Part shown: positions 35,958 to 45,086 of the stretch, one piece after another
Numbering within the stretch: the first letter of the stretch is position 1
How the letters are laid out: each line of letters begins with the position of its first letter
Assembly (NCBI GenBank): GCA_024640765.1
Contig: JAHEEK010000009.1
Span: 1 to 64,000 of the forward strand
DNA: 64,000 nt
DNA from: Nereida sp024640765
GTDB lineage: Bacteria; Pseudomonadota; Alphaproteobacteria; Rhodobacterales; Rhodobacteraceae
Reading direction: 5' to 3'
The notes under the pieces: model-generated
Seen by the model: only the letters and a program-made list of their open reading frames with translations
What the model was told of the DNA's origin: nothing
The model's database searches: none
Position numbers and translations under genes: made by a program

Positions 35958-37535
35958 ATGATTAATCGTCTGCTTACTTCTGTCGCTGCTTTGGCGGTGA
36001 GTGCGGGGGCTGCTGCCGCTGACTATTCACTGACCATTTTGCACACAAACGACTTTCACGCACGCTTTGAGCCGATCAGCAAATACGATGGTCCGTGCTC
36101 GGCGGAAGATAACACCGAAGGCAAGTGTTTTGGTGGCTCTGCCCGTTTGGTGATAGCCGTTGAAGACGCACGTGCGCGCAGCAACAACTCTATTCTTGTG
36201 GATGGCGGCGATCAGTTTCAGGGCTCACTCTTTTATACGTATTATAAAGGCAAAGTTGCCGCCGAGATGATGAACAAAATGGGCTATGACGGGATGACCG
36301 TTGGCAACCACGAGTTTGACGATGGCCCAGAAGTGCTGCGCGGGTTCATGGATGCGGTGGATTTCCCGGTCTTGATGTCAAACGCGGACTTTTCGGCAGA
36401 GCCTGCTTTGGCGGATAAATTGCTGAAATCCACAGTGATTGAACGCGGCGGTGAGAAGATTGGCATGATCGGTCTGACCCCAGAAGACACAGACGAGCTG
36501 GCCTCACCAGGCCCGAACATCAGCTTCAGTGACCCAGTTGCTGCCGTACAAGGTGAAGTGGACCGTCTAAGCGCGCAAGGTATCAACAAGATTGTTGTGC
36601 TGTCACACTCTGGCTTTGATGTGGACAAACGCGTCGCTGCAAACGTGACGGGTGTTGACGTGATCGTGGGCGGACACTCAAACACGCTGCTGTCAAACAC
36701 CCAAGAGCGCGCGGTCGACGTTTATCCCGTGATGGTTGGCGATACAGCTATTGTGCAAGCCTATGCTTACGGCAAGTTTTTAGGCGAATTGAACGTGACT
36801 TTCGACGATGCGGGCGTGATCACCCAAGCCGTGGGTGAGCCGATCATCACATCGTCTGAGGTGGGTGAAGACGCGGGTACTGTGGCACGCATTGCCGAGT
36901 TGGCTGCACCTCTTGATGAAATCCGTCAGAAAGTTGTGGCCAGTGCCGTAGCCCCGATTGAAGGCGACCGTGCGGTGTGCCGCGTGATGGAATGTGCCAT
37001 GGGCAACTTGGTGGCGGACGCCATGCTTGAGCGCGTTGCAGACCAAGGTGTGACAATCGCGATTGCAAACTCTGGCGGTTTGCGGGCCAGCATCGATGCA
37101 GGCGAAGTGACAATGGGCGAGGTCTTCACTGTGCTGCCGTTCCAAAACACGTTGTCGACGTTCCAGATTGATGGCGCGGGTGTCATTGCGGCACTTGAAA
37201 ACGGTGTGAGCCAGATTGAAGAAGTAAAAGGCCGCTTTCCACAGGTTGCGGGCTTGAAGTTCACATTCGATCCCACAGTGGCACCAAATGAAGGTCGCAT
37301 CCAAGATGTGATGGTGCAAAGCGCATCGGGTTTTGCGGCGATTGATCCAGTGGCAACATATTCGGTTGTGACGAACAACTATGTCCGCAACGGTGGTGAC
37401 GGCTACAAAATGTTCGCAGGCGATGATAAAAATGCCTACGACTTTGGGCCAGACCTTGCGGATGTTGTTGCGGAATACCTCGCAAAATCAGGGCCCTATG
37501 CGCCATACACAGATGGCCGTATTGCGGTAAAGTAG
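35958..37535 (+). CDS. Periplasmic 5'-nucleotidase / 2',3'-cyclic phosphodiesterase family protein
   Basis: The 525-aa protein has a Sec signal (MINRLLTSVAALAVSAGAAAA). The metallophosphoesterase domain follows: LTILHTNDFHARFEPI (metal Asp/His), VDGGDQFQGS, VGNHEFDDGPE, VVLSHSGFDVD and VGGHSNTLL. The C-terminal nucleotide-binding domain (from about residue 325) shows CAMGNLVADAML, IANSGGLRASIDAGEVTMGEVFTVLPFQNTL and VVTNNYVRNGGDGYKMF. It likely hydrolyses extracellular nucleotides to nucleosides plus phosphate, fitting the nucleoside-salvage operon at 15398-19918. It ends at a strong terminator. Confidence 0.93.
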   Translation: MINRLLTSVAALAVSAGAAAADYSLTILHTNDFHARFEPISKYDGPCSAEDNTEGKCFGGSARLVIAVEDARARSNNSILVDGGDQFQGSLFYTYYKGKVAAEMMNKMGYDGMTVGNHEFDDGPEVLRGFMDAVDFPVLMSNADFSAEPALADKLLKSTVIERGGEKIGMIGLTPEDTDELASPGPNISFSDPVAAVQGEVDRLSAQGINKIVVLSHSGFDVDKRVAANVTGVDVIVGGHSNTLLSNTQERAVDVYPVMVGDTAIVQAYAYGKFLGELNVTFDDAGVITQAVGEPIITSSEVGEDAGTVARIAELAAPLDEIRQKVVASAVAPIEGDRAVCRVMECAMGNLVADAMLERVADQGVTIAIANSGGLRASIDAGEVTMGEVFTVLPFQNTLSTFQIDGAGVIAALENGVSQIEEVKGRFPQVAGLKFTFDPTVAPNEGRIQDVMVQSASGFAAIDPVATYSVVTNNYVRNGGDGYKMFAGDDKNAYDFGPDLADVVAEYLAKSGPYAPYTDGRIAVK

Positions 37536-37558
37536 CCTGCGGCATCAATGTCTAATCA

Positions 37559-37589
37559 CGGCGCGTAGGGGTTCCTGCGCGCCGTTTTT
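37559..37589 (+). terminator. Rho-independent terminator of the 5'-nucleotidase gene
   Basis: CGGCGCG (37559-37565) pairs with CGCGCCG (37578-37584) over a 12-base loop and is followed by five T. Confidence 0.85.
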
Positions 37590-37855
37590 GTTTGAATTTG
37601 ATGGTGATTTTTTGAGTAATTGGGTGGGGGACACACGGCGTTCGTATGCCCCCCTTATGAACGTGACCAGCACTAATTAGTTAATAAATTATGTAGAAAG
37701 TCAGTCCACTTTTAGTATCTAATTGCGACCAAGTAAAAATACGATGAATCTAGCGTACGAATTGTGAAATATTTGCATATTCAATCGATTGGACACATGC
37801 AGGTGGGGTGATTAGCGGGATATCGGGTCTGTATGAGCACATCACCTACAACCGC
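37590..37855. other. AT-rich intergenic region upstream of tRNA-Gly, nothing recognised
   Basis: There are 266 AT-rich bases with no frame of gene quality. An ATTAGTTAATAAATTATG stretch near 37675 could be promoter-like, but nothing definite is seen. Confidence 0.5.
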
Positions 37856-37884
37856 TTGACGATGGTCGCGCACTGACTTATTCG
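37856..37884 (+). promoter_or_regulatory. Probable promoter of the tRNA-Gly gene
   Basis: TTGACG (37856-37861), a 17-base spacer and TATTCG (37879-37884) lie 9 bases before the tRNA. The -35 is close to consensus, the -10 weaker. Confidence 0.55.
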
Positions 37885-37893
37885 AATAGCAGT

Positions 37894-37967
37894 GCGGGTG
37901 TTGTGTAATGGTAAGACCTCAGCCTTCCAAGCTGATGATACGGGTTCGATTCCCGTCACCCGCTCCA
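37894..37967 (+). tRNA. tRNA-Gly, anticodon TCC
   Basis: A full cloverleaf can be drawn. The acceptor stem is GCGGGTG/CACCCGC with discriminator T and encoded CCA at 37965-37967. The anticodon stem TCAGC/GCTGA encloses the loop CTTCCAA, whose middle triplet TCC reads GGA. The T-arm GGGTTCGATTCCC is standard. A transcription start just downstream of the -10 element fits. Confidence 0.95.
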
Positions 37968-38077
37968 ATCTTACCCTCTTAGATTTCGGACTGTGTGTCG
38001 CAGGGCACGGCTGTTGCTTGGCTTGCTCCTGTGCGGGGGGAGGGCTATAGCGATCTCGCACTGATAATTGAGGCCCC

Positions 38078-39877
38078 ATGGCGCGTTCCAAAACTACCCC
38101 GCCCATCACAACCGACGAAGAACGCGCCAAGTCGAAGGACTTTGGGGCGCTGCGTGGTTTGGTACCGTTCATAAAACCGTACATGGCGCTTTTGGTGGCG
38201 GCGGTTTTTGCGCTAATCTCGACGGCGGCGATCAGTTTGGTGTTGCCGCTGGCGGTGCGCCGGGTGGTGGATAACTTCAACACTGGTGACGCGAAAATCC
38301 TTGATCAGTATTTCTTGGCGGCATTGGTCGTGGCGGGGCTTTTGGCGTTGGGCACGGGGCTGCGGTTTTATCTTGTCACCCGTCTCGGCGAGCGGGTCGT
38401 GACAGATATCCGCATGGCCGTATTTGACCGAGTTATCGGTCTGTCGCCAGCATTTTTTGAAAAGATCATGACCGGTGAGGTGCTCAGCCGGATCACGACC
38501 GACACTACGTTGATCCAGTCGGTCATCGGCTCGTCCATATCGATCGCGGCACGTAACGCGTTGATTTTGTTGGGCGGGATGGTGTTGATGTTGTTGACCT
38601 CGGCCAAGCTTACGTCACTGGTGCTGTTGATCGTGCCCGCCGTAATTGTGCCGATCATCGTGTTGGGCCGCCGTTTGCGCGTGCTCAGCCGCGAGAACCA
38701 AGACTGGATCGCGGCGTCCTCGGGCACTGCGTCCGAGACACTTTTAGCCGTTCAAACCGTTCAGGCTTTTACGTCCGAAGGACACACACGGGCGCAATTT
38801 GCGGATGTGACGGAAAAGAGTTTTGTCGCTGCGAAAAAGCGGGTGCTGACCCGCGCACTGATGACCGTGATTGTGATCTTCCTTGTCTTTACGGGCATTG
38901 TTGGCGTGCTGTGGATCGGGGCGAATGACGTAAGCGCCGGTGCGATGACCGCGGGTGAATTGGTGCAGTTCGTGATCTACGCGGTCATGGTTGCGGGGGC
39001 TGTGGCTGCCTTGTCCGAGATCTGGTCCGAGTTGCAACGCGCGGCGGGCGCGACCGAAAGACTGGTTGAGTTGTTGCATGCGGAAGATACCGTGCTGGAT
39101 CCCGCGTTGCCTCTTGCGTTGCCCGATGCAAAGCACGGTACAGTCAGCTTTGAGGATGTCATTTTCCGCTATCCCGCGCGGCCCAATGCGGCCGCGCTTG
39201 ACGGTATTTCGTTCAGCGTGAAGCCTGGTGAAACGGTAGCACTTGTTGGCCCGTCCGGTGCGGGTAAGTCGACGATCATTCAGCTGCTACAGCGTTTTTA
39301 TGACCCCCAAGCGGGGCGCATTATGCTGAACGGTGTCGACCTGCGCGATATGGAGCGTGCGGCATTTCGTCGTGCAATCGCTTTGGTTCCTCAAGAGCCG
39401 GTCATCTTTGCAGCCTCTGCGGCGGATAATATTCGCTTCGGCATGCCCTCTGCCACGGATGCCGAGGTTGTTGCAGCCGCCAAAGCCGCCGCCGCCGATG
39501 AGTTCTTAAGCGCGCTGCCCGAAGGGTATGACACCTATGTGGGTGAGCGCGGTGTGATGCTGTCTGGCGGGCAAAAACAGCGCATTGCGATTGCTCGTGC
39601 AATTTTGCGCGATGCCCCTGTTTTGTTGCTCGATGAGGCCACTTCCGCGCTTGATGCGGCGTCTGAGCGCGCGGTGCAGCAGGCGGTGCAAACACTGTCG
39701 GCGGACCGCACGACGTTGATCGTGGCGCACCGTTTGGCGACCATCAAACAAGCGGACCGGATCGTGGTTTTTGATCAAGGTAAGATCGTAGCTACCGGCA
39801 CCCATGATGAACTGGTTACACAAGACGGTCTTTATGCGCGGCTTGCACGATTGCAGTTTACCGCAGAAATCGCTTAA
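38078..39877 (+). CDS. ABC exporter, fused permease and ATPase (MsbA/LmrA-like)
   Basis: The 599-aa half-transporter has a six-helix membrane domain (about 25-320) with ARNALILLGGMVLMLLTSAKL and SRENQDWIAASSGTASETL. The ATPase domain has Walker A GPSGAGKSTI, signature LSGGQKQRIAIARA, Walker B VLLLDEATSALD and the H-loop IVAHRLATI. Such homodimers export lipids, peptides or drugs; the cargo cannot be inferred. It is a single gene between tRNA-Gly and an acyl-CoA synthetase gene, 119 bases from the latter. Confidence 0.93.
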   Translation: MARSKTTPPITTDEERAKSKDFGALRGLVPFIKPYMALLVAAVFALISTAAISLVLPLAVRRVVDNFNTGDAKILDQYFLAALVVAGLLALGTGLRFYLVTRLGERVVTDIRMAVFDRVIGLSPAFFEKIMTGEVLSRITTDTTLIQSVIGSSISIAARNALILLGGMVLMLLTSAKLTSLVLLIVPAVIVPIIVLGRRLRVLSRENQDWIAASSGTASETLLAVQTVQAFTSEGHTRAQFADVTEKSFVAAKKRVLTRALMTVIVIFLVFTGIVGVLWIGANDVSAGAMTAGELVQFVIYAVMVAGAVAALSEIWSELQRAAGATERLVELLHAEDTVLDPALPLALPDAKHGTVSFEDVIFRYPARPNAAALDGISFSVKPGETVALVGPSGAGKSTIIQLLQRFYDPQAGRIMLNGVDLRDMERAAFRRAIALVPQEPVIFAASAADNIRFGMPSATDAEVVAAAKAAAADEFLSALPEGYDTYVGERGVMLSGGQKQRIAIARAILRDAPVLLLDEATSALDAASERAVQQAVQTLSADRTTLIVAHRLATIKQADRIVVFDQGKIVATGTHDELVTQDGLYARLARLQFTAEIA

Positions 39878-39996
39878 ATTTTCGAAAGTTGCTGTGGTTT
39901 TTCGTGGCGTCACACTTGCTGTGATTTGCGTTTGGCCACACGATACGAAAACGCGTGGGCTTTGGTGCGGCGCGTTGTCTTTGGGAGGAGACCACT

Positions 39997-41883
39997 ATGT
40001 CCATTTTCGCATCGAAAGATGACATCACTGCGATCAATAACGCGATGCCCTATGAGGACCGCGACAGACCAGCGACGATGTATGCGTTTATGAAGGATGT
40101 TAAGGACCGTTTCGGGTCGCGCCCTGCGATTTCGTATCAGATTTTCTCTGGGCCGAAAGATGCAGCTGAGACGCTGACTTGGGATGAATTTTTCGCGCGC
40201 AGTGTTCAGGCTGCTAACTTGTTCCGCAGTCTTGGTGTTGGTGAAAAAGACGCGGTGGCATTTGTGTTGCCCAACTGTAATGAGACGGCGGCGACAGTCA
40301 TTGGTGGTATGATCGCGGGCATCGTGAACCCTGTGAACCCGCTTTTGGACGCCACTCAAATCGGGGCCATTCTGCGCGAGACAAAGGCCAAAGTTGTTGT
40401 CACGCTGAAGGCTTTCCCAAAGACTGACGTGGCACAAAAAACTGCCGAAGCGGTGGCACTTGCGCCGAATGTTGAGCATGTGATTGAGGTTGATCTGCTG
40501 CGGTATGTGACCGGCGTCAAGAAGATGATCATCCCGCTGATCCGTCCCAAAAACCCTGTTAGCCACAACGCCAAAGTGCACCAATGGGGTACTGCGGTGG
40601 GTGCACAGAATACAACCCTCGATTTTGCTGATAGCGAAGGTGACCGCGTGGCGGCTTACTTCCACACGGGCGGTACCACGGGCATGCCAAAAGTGGCGCA
40701 GCACCGCTATTCGGGGATGATTTACAACGGCTGGATCGGTGACACGCTGCTGTTTACGGAAGAAGACAATGTGATCTGTCCACTACCGATGTTCCACGTT
40801 TTCGCGGTCCATGTGATTATGATGGCGATGATCAGTTCGGGCGCGCATGTGGTGTTCCCGACGCCACAAGGTTACCGCGGTGACGGGGTGTTTGATAACT
40901 TCTGGAAGCTGATCGAACGCTGGCAGATCACGTTTGTCATTACTGTTCCGACGGCAATTTCTGCGCTGATGCAGCGTCCGGTAGATGCTGATATTTCATC
41001 CATTAAAACGGCGTTTTCAGGCTCAAGCCCGCTGCCTTTGGAGTTGTTCAAAAAGTTTGAAGGCGCGACCGGTGTGAACATCGTTGAAGGCTACGGTCTG
41101 ACCGAGGCCACATGTCTGGTCAGCTGTAATCCGGTTGGTGGCCTTAAGAAGGTTGGTTCAGTTGGATTGCCGTTGCCGTACACGGATGTGAAAATCCTGA
41201 TGGATACCGCTGATGGTCCCAAAGAAAAGGGCACCGATGAGACCGGTGAGGTTTGTGTTGATAACCACGGTGTCTACGCGGGCAATACCTATACAGAGGC
41301 CGAGAAGAACCAAAACCTCTATCATTTTGACACATATTTGCGCACGGGCGATCTGGGTCGAATTGATGAAGACGGCTATCTTTGGATTACCGGACGGGAG
41401 AAAGATTTGATCATTCGCGGCGGTCACAACATTGATCCTGCTGAAATCGAAGAGGCACTTGCGGGTCACGATGCGGTTGCGATGGTGGGTGCGATTGGTC
41501 AACCAGATGCGCACTCAGGCGAGTTGCCATGTGCATATGTAGAACTTGTGCAAGGTGCGTCCGTTAGCGGCGATGAGTTGATGGAATACGCCAAGGCCAA
41601 CATTCATGAACGCGCGGCTTTCCCCAAGTATATTGAGGTTCTGGACGAGCTGCCCAAGACCGCGGTTGGCAAAGTCTTCAAACCTGATCTGCGAAAATCT
41701 GCGATCACGCGTATTTACGACAAGGCGCTTTCGGATGCTGGTTTGGCGGTGCGCGTGGCGGAAGTTCAAGACAACAAGAAGCAGGGTTTGCTGGCTATGC
41801 TGACCCCCGTTGAGGGCGTAAGTGACGCGCAAGTCACTGACGTATTGGGCAGCTTCACGCGGCCTTGGCAGTGGGCTGACTAA
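39997..41883 (+). CDS. Acyl-CoA synthetase (AMP-binding)
   Basis: The start at 39997 (MSIFASKDDITAINNAMPYEDRDRP) follows a strong GGGAGGAG, giving 628 aa. The ANL motifs are YFHTGGTTGMPKVAQHRY (P-loop), VEGYGLTEATCLVSC, YLRTGDLGRIDEDGYLWITGREKDLIIRGGHNIDP and the catalytic-lysine region LPKTAVGKVFKPDLRKSAI. A C-terminal extension of about 60 residues follows that motif. Related proteins in Rhodobacterales are annotated as acyl-CoA synthetases of unknown chain preference. It precedes mmsA on the same strand (168-base gap). Confidence 0.9.
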   Translation: MSIFASKDDITAINNAMPYEDRDRPATMYAFMKDVKDRFGSRPAISYQIFSGPKDAAETLTWDEFFARSVQAANLFRSLGVGEKDAVAFVLPNCNETAATVIGGMIAGIVNPVNPLLDATQIGAILRETKAKVVVTLKAFPKTDVAQKTAEAVALAPNVEHVIEVDLLRYVTGVKKMIIPLIRPKNPVSHNAKVHQWGTAVGAQNTTLDFADSEGDRVAAYFHTGGTTGMPKVAQHRYSGMIYNGWIGDTLLFTEEDNVICPLPMFHVFAVHVIMMAMISSGAHVVFPTPQGYRGDGVFDNFWKLIERWQITFVITVPTAISALMQRPVDADISSIKTAFSGSSPLPLELFKKFEGATGVNIVEGYGLTEATCLVSCNPVGGLKKVGSVGLPLPYTDVKILMDTADGPKEKGTDETGEVCVDNHGVYAGNTYTEAEKNQNLYHFDTYLRTGDLGRIDEDGYLWITGREKDLIIRGGHNIDPAEIEEALAGHDAVAMVGAIGQPDAHSGELPCAYVELVQGASVSGDELMEYAKANIHERAAFPKYIEVLDELPKTAVGKVFKPDLRKSAITRIYDKALSDAGLAVRVAEVQDNKKQGLLAMLTPVEGVSDAQVTDVLGSFTRPWQWAD

Positions 41884-42051
41884 GGCGCTTCATACCATAG
41901 CGGCGTGATCGGGCTTGCAATGCGCCCGCGCGCCGCGCCATACATTGCGGTGACACCTTAAGGCACGCGTAGGGAGGGCGGTGATACATCGTCTTGCGGG
42001 TGCTTTTTGTTAACGCGCGGTGATAAACACCGCCCCTTCAGGAGCCGACAT

Positions 42052-43551
42052 ATGCAAGAGCTAACTCATTATATTAATGGTGCCCACGTCAAAGGAACCT
42101 CGGGCCGTTTTGCGGATGTGTTCAACCCCGCCACAGGCGAAGTTCAGGCGCAGGTGCCTTTGGCCTCTGAGGCCGAAATGGCCCATGCCGTTGAGGTTGC
42201 AGCACAGGCACAGCCAGCGTGGGCTGCCGTAAACCCGCAGCGCCGCGCACGGGTGTTGATGAAGTTTGTCGATTTGCTAAACCGCGATATGCAAAAACTG
42301 GCAGAGGCCCTGAGCCGCGAGCATGGCAAAACCGTTCCAGATGCCAAAGGGGACGTGCAGCGCGGTCTTGAAGTGGTTGAGTATTGCATTGGTGCGCCGC
42401 ATCTGTTGAAGGGCGAATACACCGACAGCGCGGGCCCCGGCATTGATATGTATTCCATGCGCCAAGCGCTTGGGGTGACGGCGGGTATTACCCCGTTCAA
42501 CTTTCCTGCGATGATCCCGATGTGGATGTTTGCGCCCGCGATTGCCTGCGGTAACGCGTTCATCCTCAAGCCGTCCGAGCGTGACCCATCCGTGCCGCTG
42601 ATGCTTGCGGAGTTGATGGAAGAAGCAGGTTTGCCCAAAGGTATTTTGCAGGTTGTGAACGGCGATAAAGTGTCCGTCGATGCAATCCTGCACAATGACA
42701 CCATTCAGTCCGTTGGCTTCGTGGGCTCTACACCGATTGCGGAATATATATATGCGACGGGCTGTGCGCACGGCAAACGTGTCCAGTGTTTTGGTGGGGC
42801 GAAGAACCACATGATCATCATGCCTGACGCGGATATGGACCAAGCAGCAGATGCTTTAGTTGGTGCGGGCTACGGTGCTGCGGGCGAGCGTTGCATGGCC
42901 ATTTCTGTGGCCGTTCCCGTAGGCGATGAGACAGCTGACCGGTTGATCGAAAAGCTGGTGCCACGCATTGAGGCGTTGAAAGTCGGGCCGTACACTGCGG
43001 GTACTGATGTGGATTACGGCCCCGTCGTGACAGCCGCCGCAAAAGCCAATATTGAGCGTCTCGTACAAACCGGCATCGACCAAGGTGCAAAGCTGGTTGT
43101 GGATGGACGTAACTTTAATCTGCAAGGGTACGAAGACGGATTTTTCGTGGGCCCGCACCTGTTTGATAACGTCACAAAAGACATGGATATTTATAAGCAC
43201 GAAATTTTCGGGCCAGTCCTGTCAACGGTGCGCGCGCAGTCCTACGAGGAAGCCCTTGGCCTTGCGATGGACCATGAATACGGCAACGGCACAGCGATCT
43301 TCACCCGTGACGGAGATGCCGCGCGTGACTTTGCCAACCGCGTGAACGTGGGCATGGTGGGGATCAACGTACCAATTCCAGTGCCGCTGGCCTACCACAC
43401 ATTTGGCGGCTGGAAGAAATCTGTCTTTGGCGATTTGAACCAGCACGGACCAGATGCGTTCAAATTCTACACCCGCACCAAAACAGTCACCTCACGCTGG
43501 CCGTCAGGCATCAAAGAGGGTGGCGAGTTTTCCATTCCTGTTATGGAATAA
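42052..43551 (+). CDS. mmsA: CoA-acylating methylmalonate-semialdehyde dehydrogenase
   Basis: The start at 42052 (MQELTHYINGAHVKGTSGRFADVFNPATGEV; AGGAG upstream) gives 499 aa, the MmsA/IolA norm. The CoA-acylating subfamily is shown by TAGITPFNFPAMIPMWMFAPAIACGN, VGFVGSTPIAEYIY and the nucleophile motif YGAAGERCMAISVAVPVG, with PIPVPLAYHTFGGWKKSVFGD at the C-terminus. The reaction is methylmalonate semialdehyde (or malonate semialdehyde) + CoA + NAD+ to propionyl-CoA (acetyl-CoA) + CO2, part of valine and pyrimidine catabolism. A terminator follows. Confidence 0.94.
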   Translation: MQELTHYINGAHVKGTSGRFADVFNPATGEVQAQVPLASEAEMAHAVEVAAQAQPAWAAVNPQRRARVLMKFVDLLNRDMQKLAEALSREHGKTVPDAKGDVQRGLEVVEYCIGAPHLLKGEYTDSAGPGIDMYSMRQALGVTAGITPFNFPAMIPMWMFAPAIACGNAFILKPSERDPSVPLMLAELMEEAGLPKGILQVVNGDKVSVDAILHNDTIQSVGFVGSTPIAEYIYATGCAHGKRVQCFGGAKNHMIIMPDADMDQAADALVGAGYGAAGERCMAISVAVPVGDETADRLIEKLVPRIEALKVGPYTAGTDVDYGPVVTAAAKANIERLVQTGIDQGAKLVVDGRNFNLQGYEDGFFVGPHLFDNVTKDMDIYKHEIFGPVLSTVRAQSYEEALGLAMDHEYGNGTAIFTRDGDAARDFANRVNVGMVGINVPIPVPLAYHTFGGWKKSVFGDLNQHGPDAFKFYTRTKTVTSRWPSGIKEGGEFSIPVME

Positions 43552-43593
43552 GCGGCTTTGGTTTAGTCGACGAGCTGACCGGACACTAACTTG

Positions 43594-43626
43594 AAAAAGC
43601 CCTGCATGATTGTGGGGCTTTTTTTA
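43594..43626 (+). terminator. Rho-independent terminator of mmsA
   Basis: AAAAGCCC and GGGGCTTTTTTT form a stem around TGCATGATTGT, followed by a run of T to 43625. Confidence 0.85.
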
Positions 43627-43708
43627 TGAGGGAATTAGTTCGGGTCAGAGACGTCTGGTCTTTAATAGCGGTATTCTTAACATCGCATGCCTAGGATAGA
43701 TCATTGCA

Positions 43709-43734
43709 CAAAAACGACATTTCTGACGTTTTTG
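43709..43734. promoter_or_regulatory. Inverted repeat upstream of the binding-protein gene
   Basis: CAAAAACG (43709-43716) and CGTTTTTG (43727-43734) are exact inverse copies 10 bases apart, 110 bases before the ATG. A regulator-binding site is possible. A comparable site is not seen before the paralogue at the left edge. Confidence 0.35.
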
Positions 43735-43843
43735 GCAAAAACTCTTGTGGCTCGGTGCCTGTTGGGTGAAGTTATGCGCAACAGCGCGCGTGAATAAGTC
43801 TTTCACCGAAGTGAACGTGCTGAAGTTCAAACGGGAGACTGAA

Positions 43844-44812
43844 ATGAAAAAGACATTACTTGGCGTTGTTGCCGCGACTTCGATGGGCCTTATGGGGACC
43901 ACAGCGATGGCAGACTGCGGCGATGTATCCATTACTGAGATGGATTGGGCGTCATCGGCAGTTGTGACATCTGTGTCAAAATTCCTGATGGAGCAGGGTT
44001 ACGGTTGTAACGTCACTGTTGTTCCGTCCTCAACAGTGCCTGCGCTGACATCTGTTGCTGAAACAGGTGAGCCGGACATCGTTACCGAGACTTGGGTCAA
44101 CAATCTTCCAGTTTATGAGGAACTGATCGCTTCTGGTAAGCTTATTGTTGTCGCTGATGTTCTGTCAGACGGCGGGGTTGAGGGTTGGTGGATCCCACAG
44201 TACCTTGCAGAAGCGCACCCTGAGTTGCTGACAATTGAAGGCGTGGTGGCGAATCCTGATCTTGTTGGTGGACGTTTCCACGATTGTCCATCGGGTTGGG
44301 CATGTGAAATCATCAATAATAACAACGTCAAAGCCGCTAATTTGGAAGCTAACGGTATCGAGCGCTTCCAGCATGGTTCAGGTGAGACACTCGCCACTGC
44401 GATTGCTTCTGCATATTCTGACAAAGCGCCATGGTTTGGTTATTACTGGGCACCAACATCTGTGCTGGGTAAATACCCAATGGTACGTGTGGACGTAGGA
44501 GAGCATGATCCAGAAGCGCATGCATGTAATAGCGATGTTAACTGTGCCGCACCTCGACTATCGGCGTACCCGAAATCAAAAGTTACGACGGCGGTATCCG
44601 GAATGTTCGCCGACCGCGAGCCAGAGATAGTTGAGTTGATGAGTAACGTAAGCTTCTCAAACGCCCAGATGGGCGAACTTCTGGCTTGGCAGCAAGATAA
44701 CAATGCAAGTTATGATGAGGCTGCAGTTTACTTTCTGACGAACAACAAAGACGTCTGGAGCAACTGGCTGAACTCGGAAGCAAAAGAAAAGCTTTCCGCA
44801 CTACTTAAGTAA
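43844..44812 (+). CDS. Betaine-type ABC transporter substrate-binding protein (solitary)
   Basis: Starting at 43844 (MKKTLLGVVAATSMGLMGTTAMA, signal cleaved before DCGDV; GGGAG upstream), the 322-aa protein is an OpuAC/ProX-like periplasmic binding protein: ITEMDWASSAVVTSVSKFLMEQGYGCNVTVVPSSTVPALTSVAETGEPDIVTETWVNN. Aromatic residues (W in EGWWIPQYL, PWFGYYWAPT) are of the kind that cage quaternary ammonium groups. Four Cys between HDCPSGWACE and HACNSDVNCAAP could form two disulfides. It has a paralogue at 1-121. No permease or ATPase gene is adjacent, so it must share a transporter encoded elsewhere. Confidence 0.88.
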   Translation: MKKTLLGVVAATSMGLMGTTAMADCGDVSITEMDWASSAVVTSVSKFLMEQGYGCNVTVVPSSTVPALTSVAETGEPDIVTETWVNNLPVYEELIASGKLIVVADVLSDGGVEGWWIPQYLAEAHPELLTIEGVVANPDLVGGRFHDCPSGWACEIINNNNVKAANLEANGIERFQHGSGETLATAIASAYSDKAPWFGYYWAPTSVLGKYPMVRVDVGEHDPEAHACNSDVNCAAPRLSAYPKSKVTTAVSGMFADREPEIVELMSNVSFSNAQMGELLAWQQDNNASYDEAAVYFLTNNKDVWSNWLNSEAKEKLSALLK

Positions 44813-44833
44813 GGCTCGGCCGATAAAATATAG

Positions 44834-44863
44834 AAACGCCCGCTCTCTTGAGTGGGCGTTTTC
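44834..44863 (+). terminator. Rho-independent terminator of the binding-protein gene
   Basis: AAACGCCC (44834-44841) pairs with GGGCGTTT (44854-44861), with an inner CTC/GAG extension. The downstream T tract is short. Confidence 0.75.
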
Positions 44864-45086
44864 TGTTGGCGGCACACTTCTGCGTATAGTCGTTTTGATC
44901 TAACTCGATAAATCCTTGAGTTGTTAGTAATCGTCTTTGCGCGCTGTGAAGCCGCTGATGAGCTGTGTTATTTGGGCTTGCATTATCACATCATGCTGAC
45001 GGCGGACCAAATGTGGCATAATTAACATCAAAGTCCTTAGCCGTCATGATCTAGGCTCTCAGTTATTGGGCGCTATCGTTTTCCAG

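Noticed and set aside
37846..38283. Minus-strand frame of 145 codons overlapping tRNA-Gly
   Set aside because: It reads through the complement of the tRNA (the ERVTGIEPVSSAWKAEVLPL artefact) and the start of the ABC gene; a well-known false gene.
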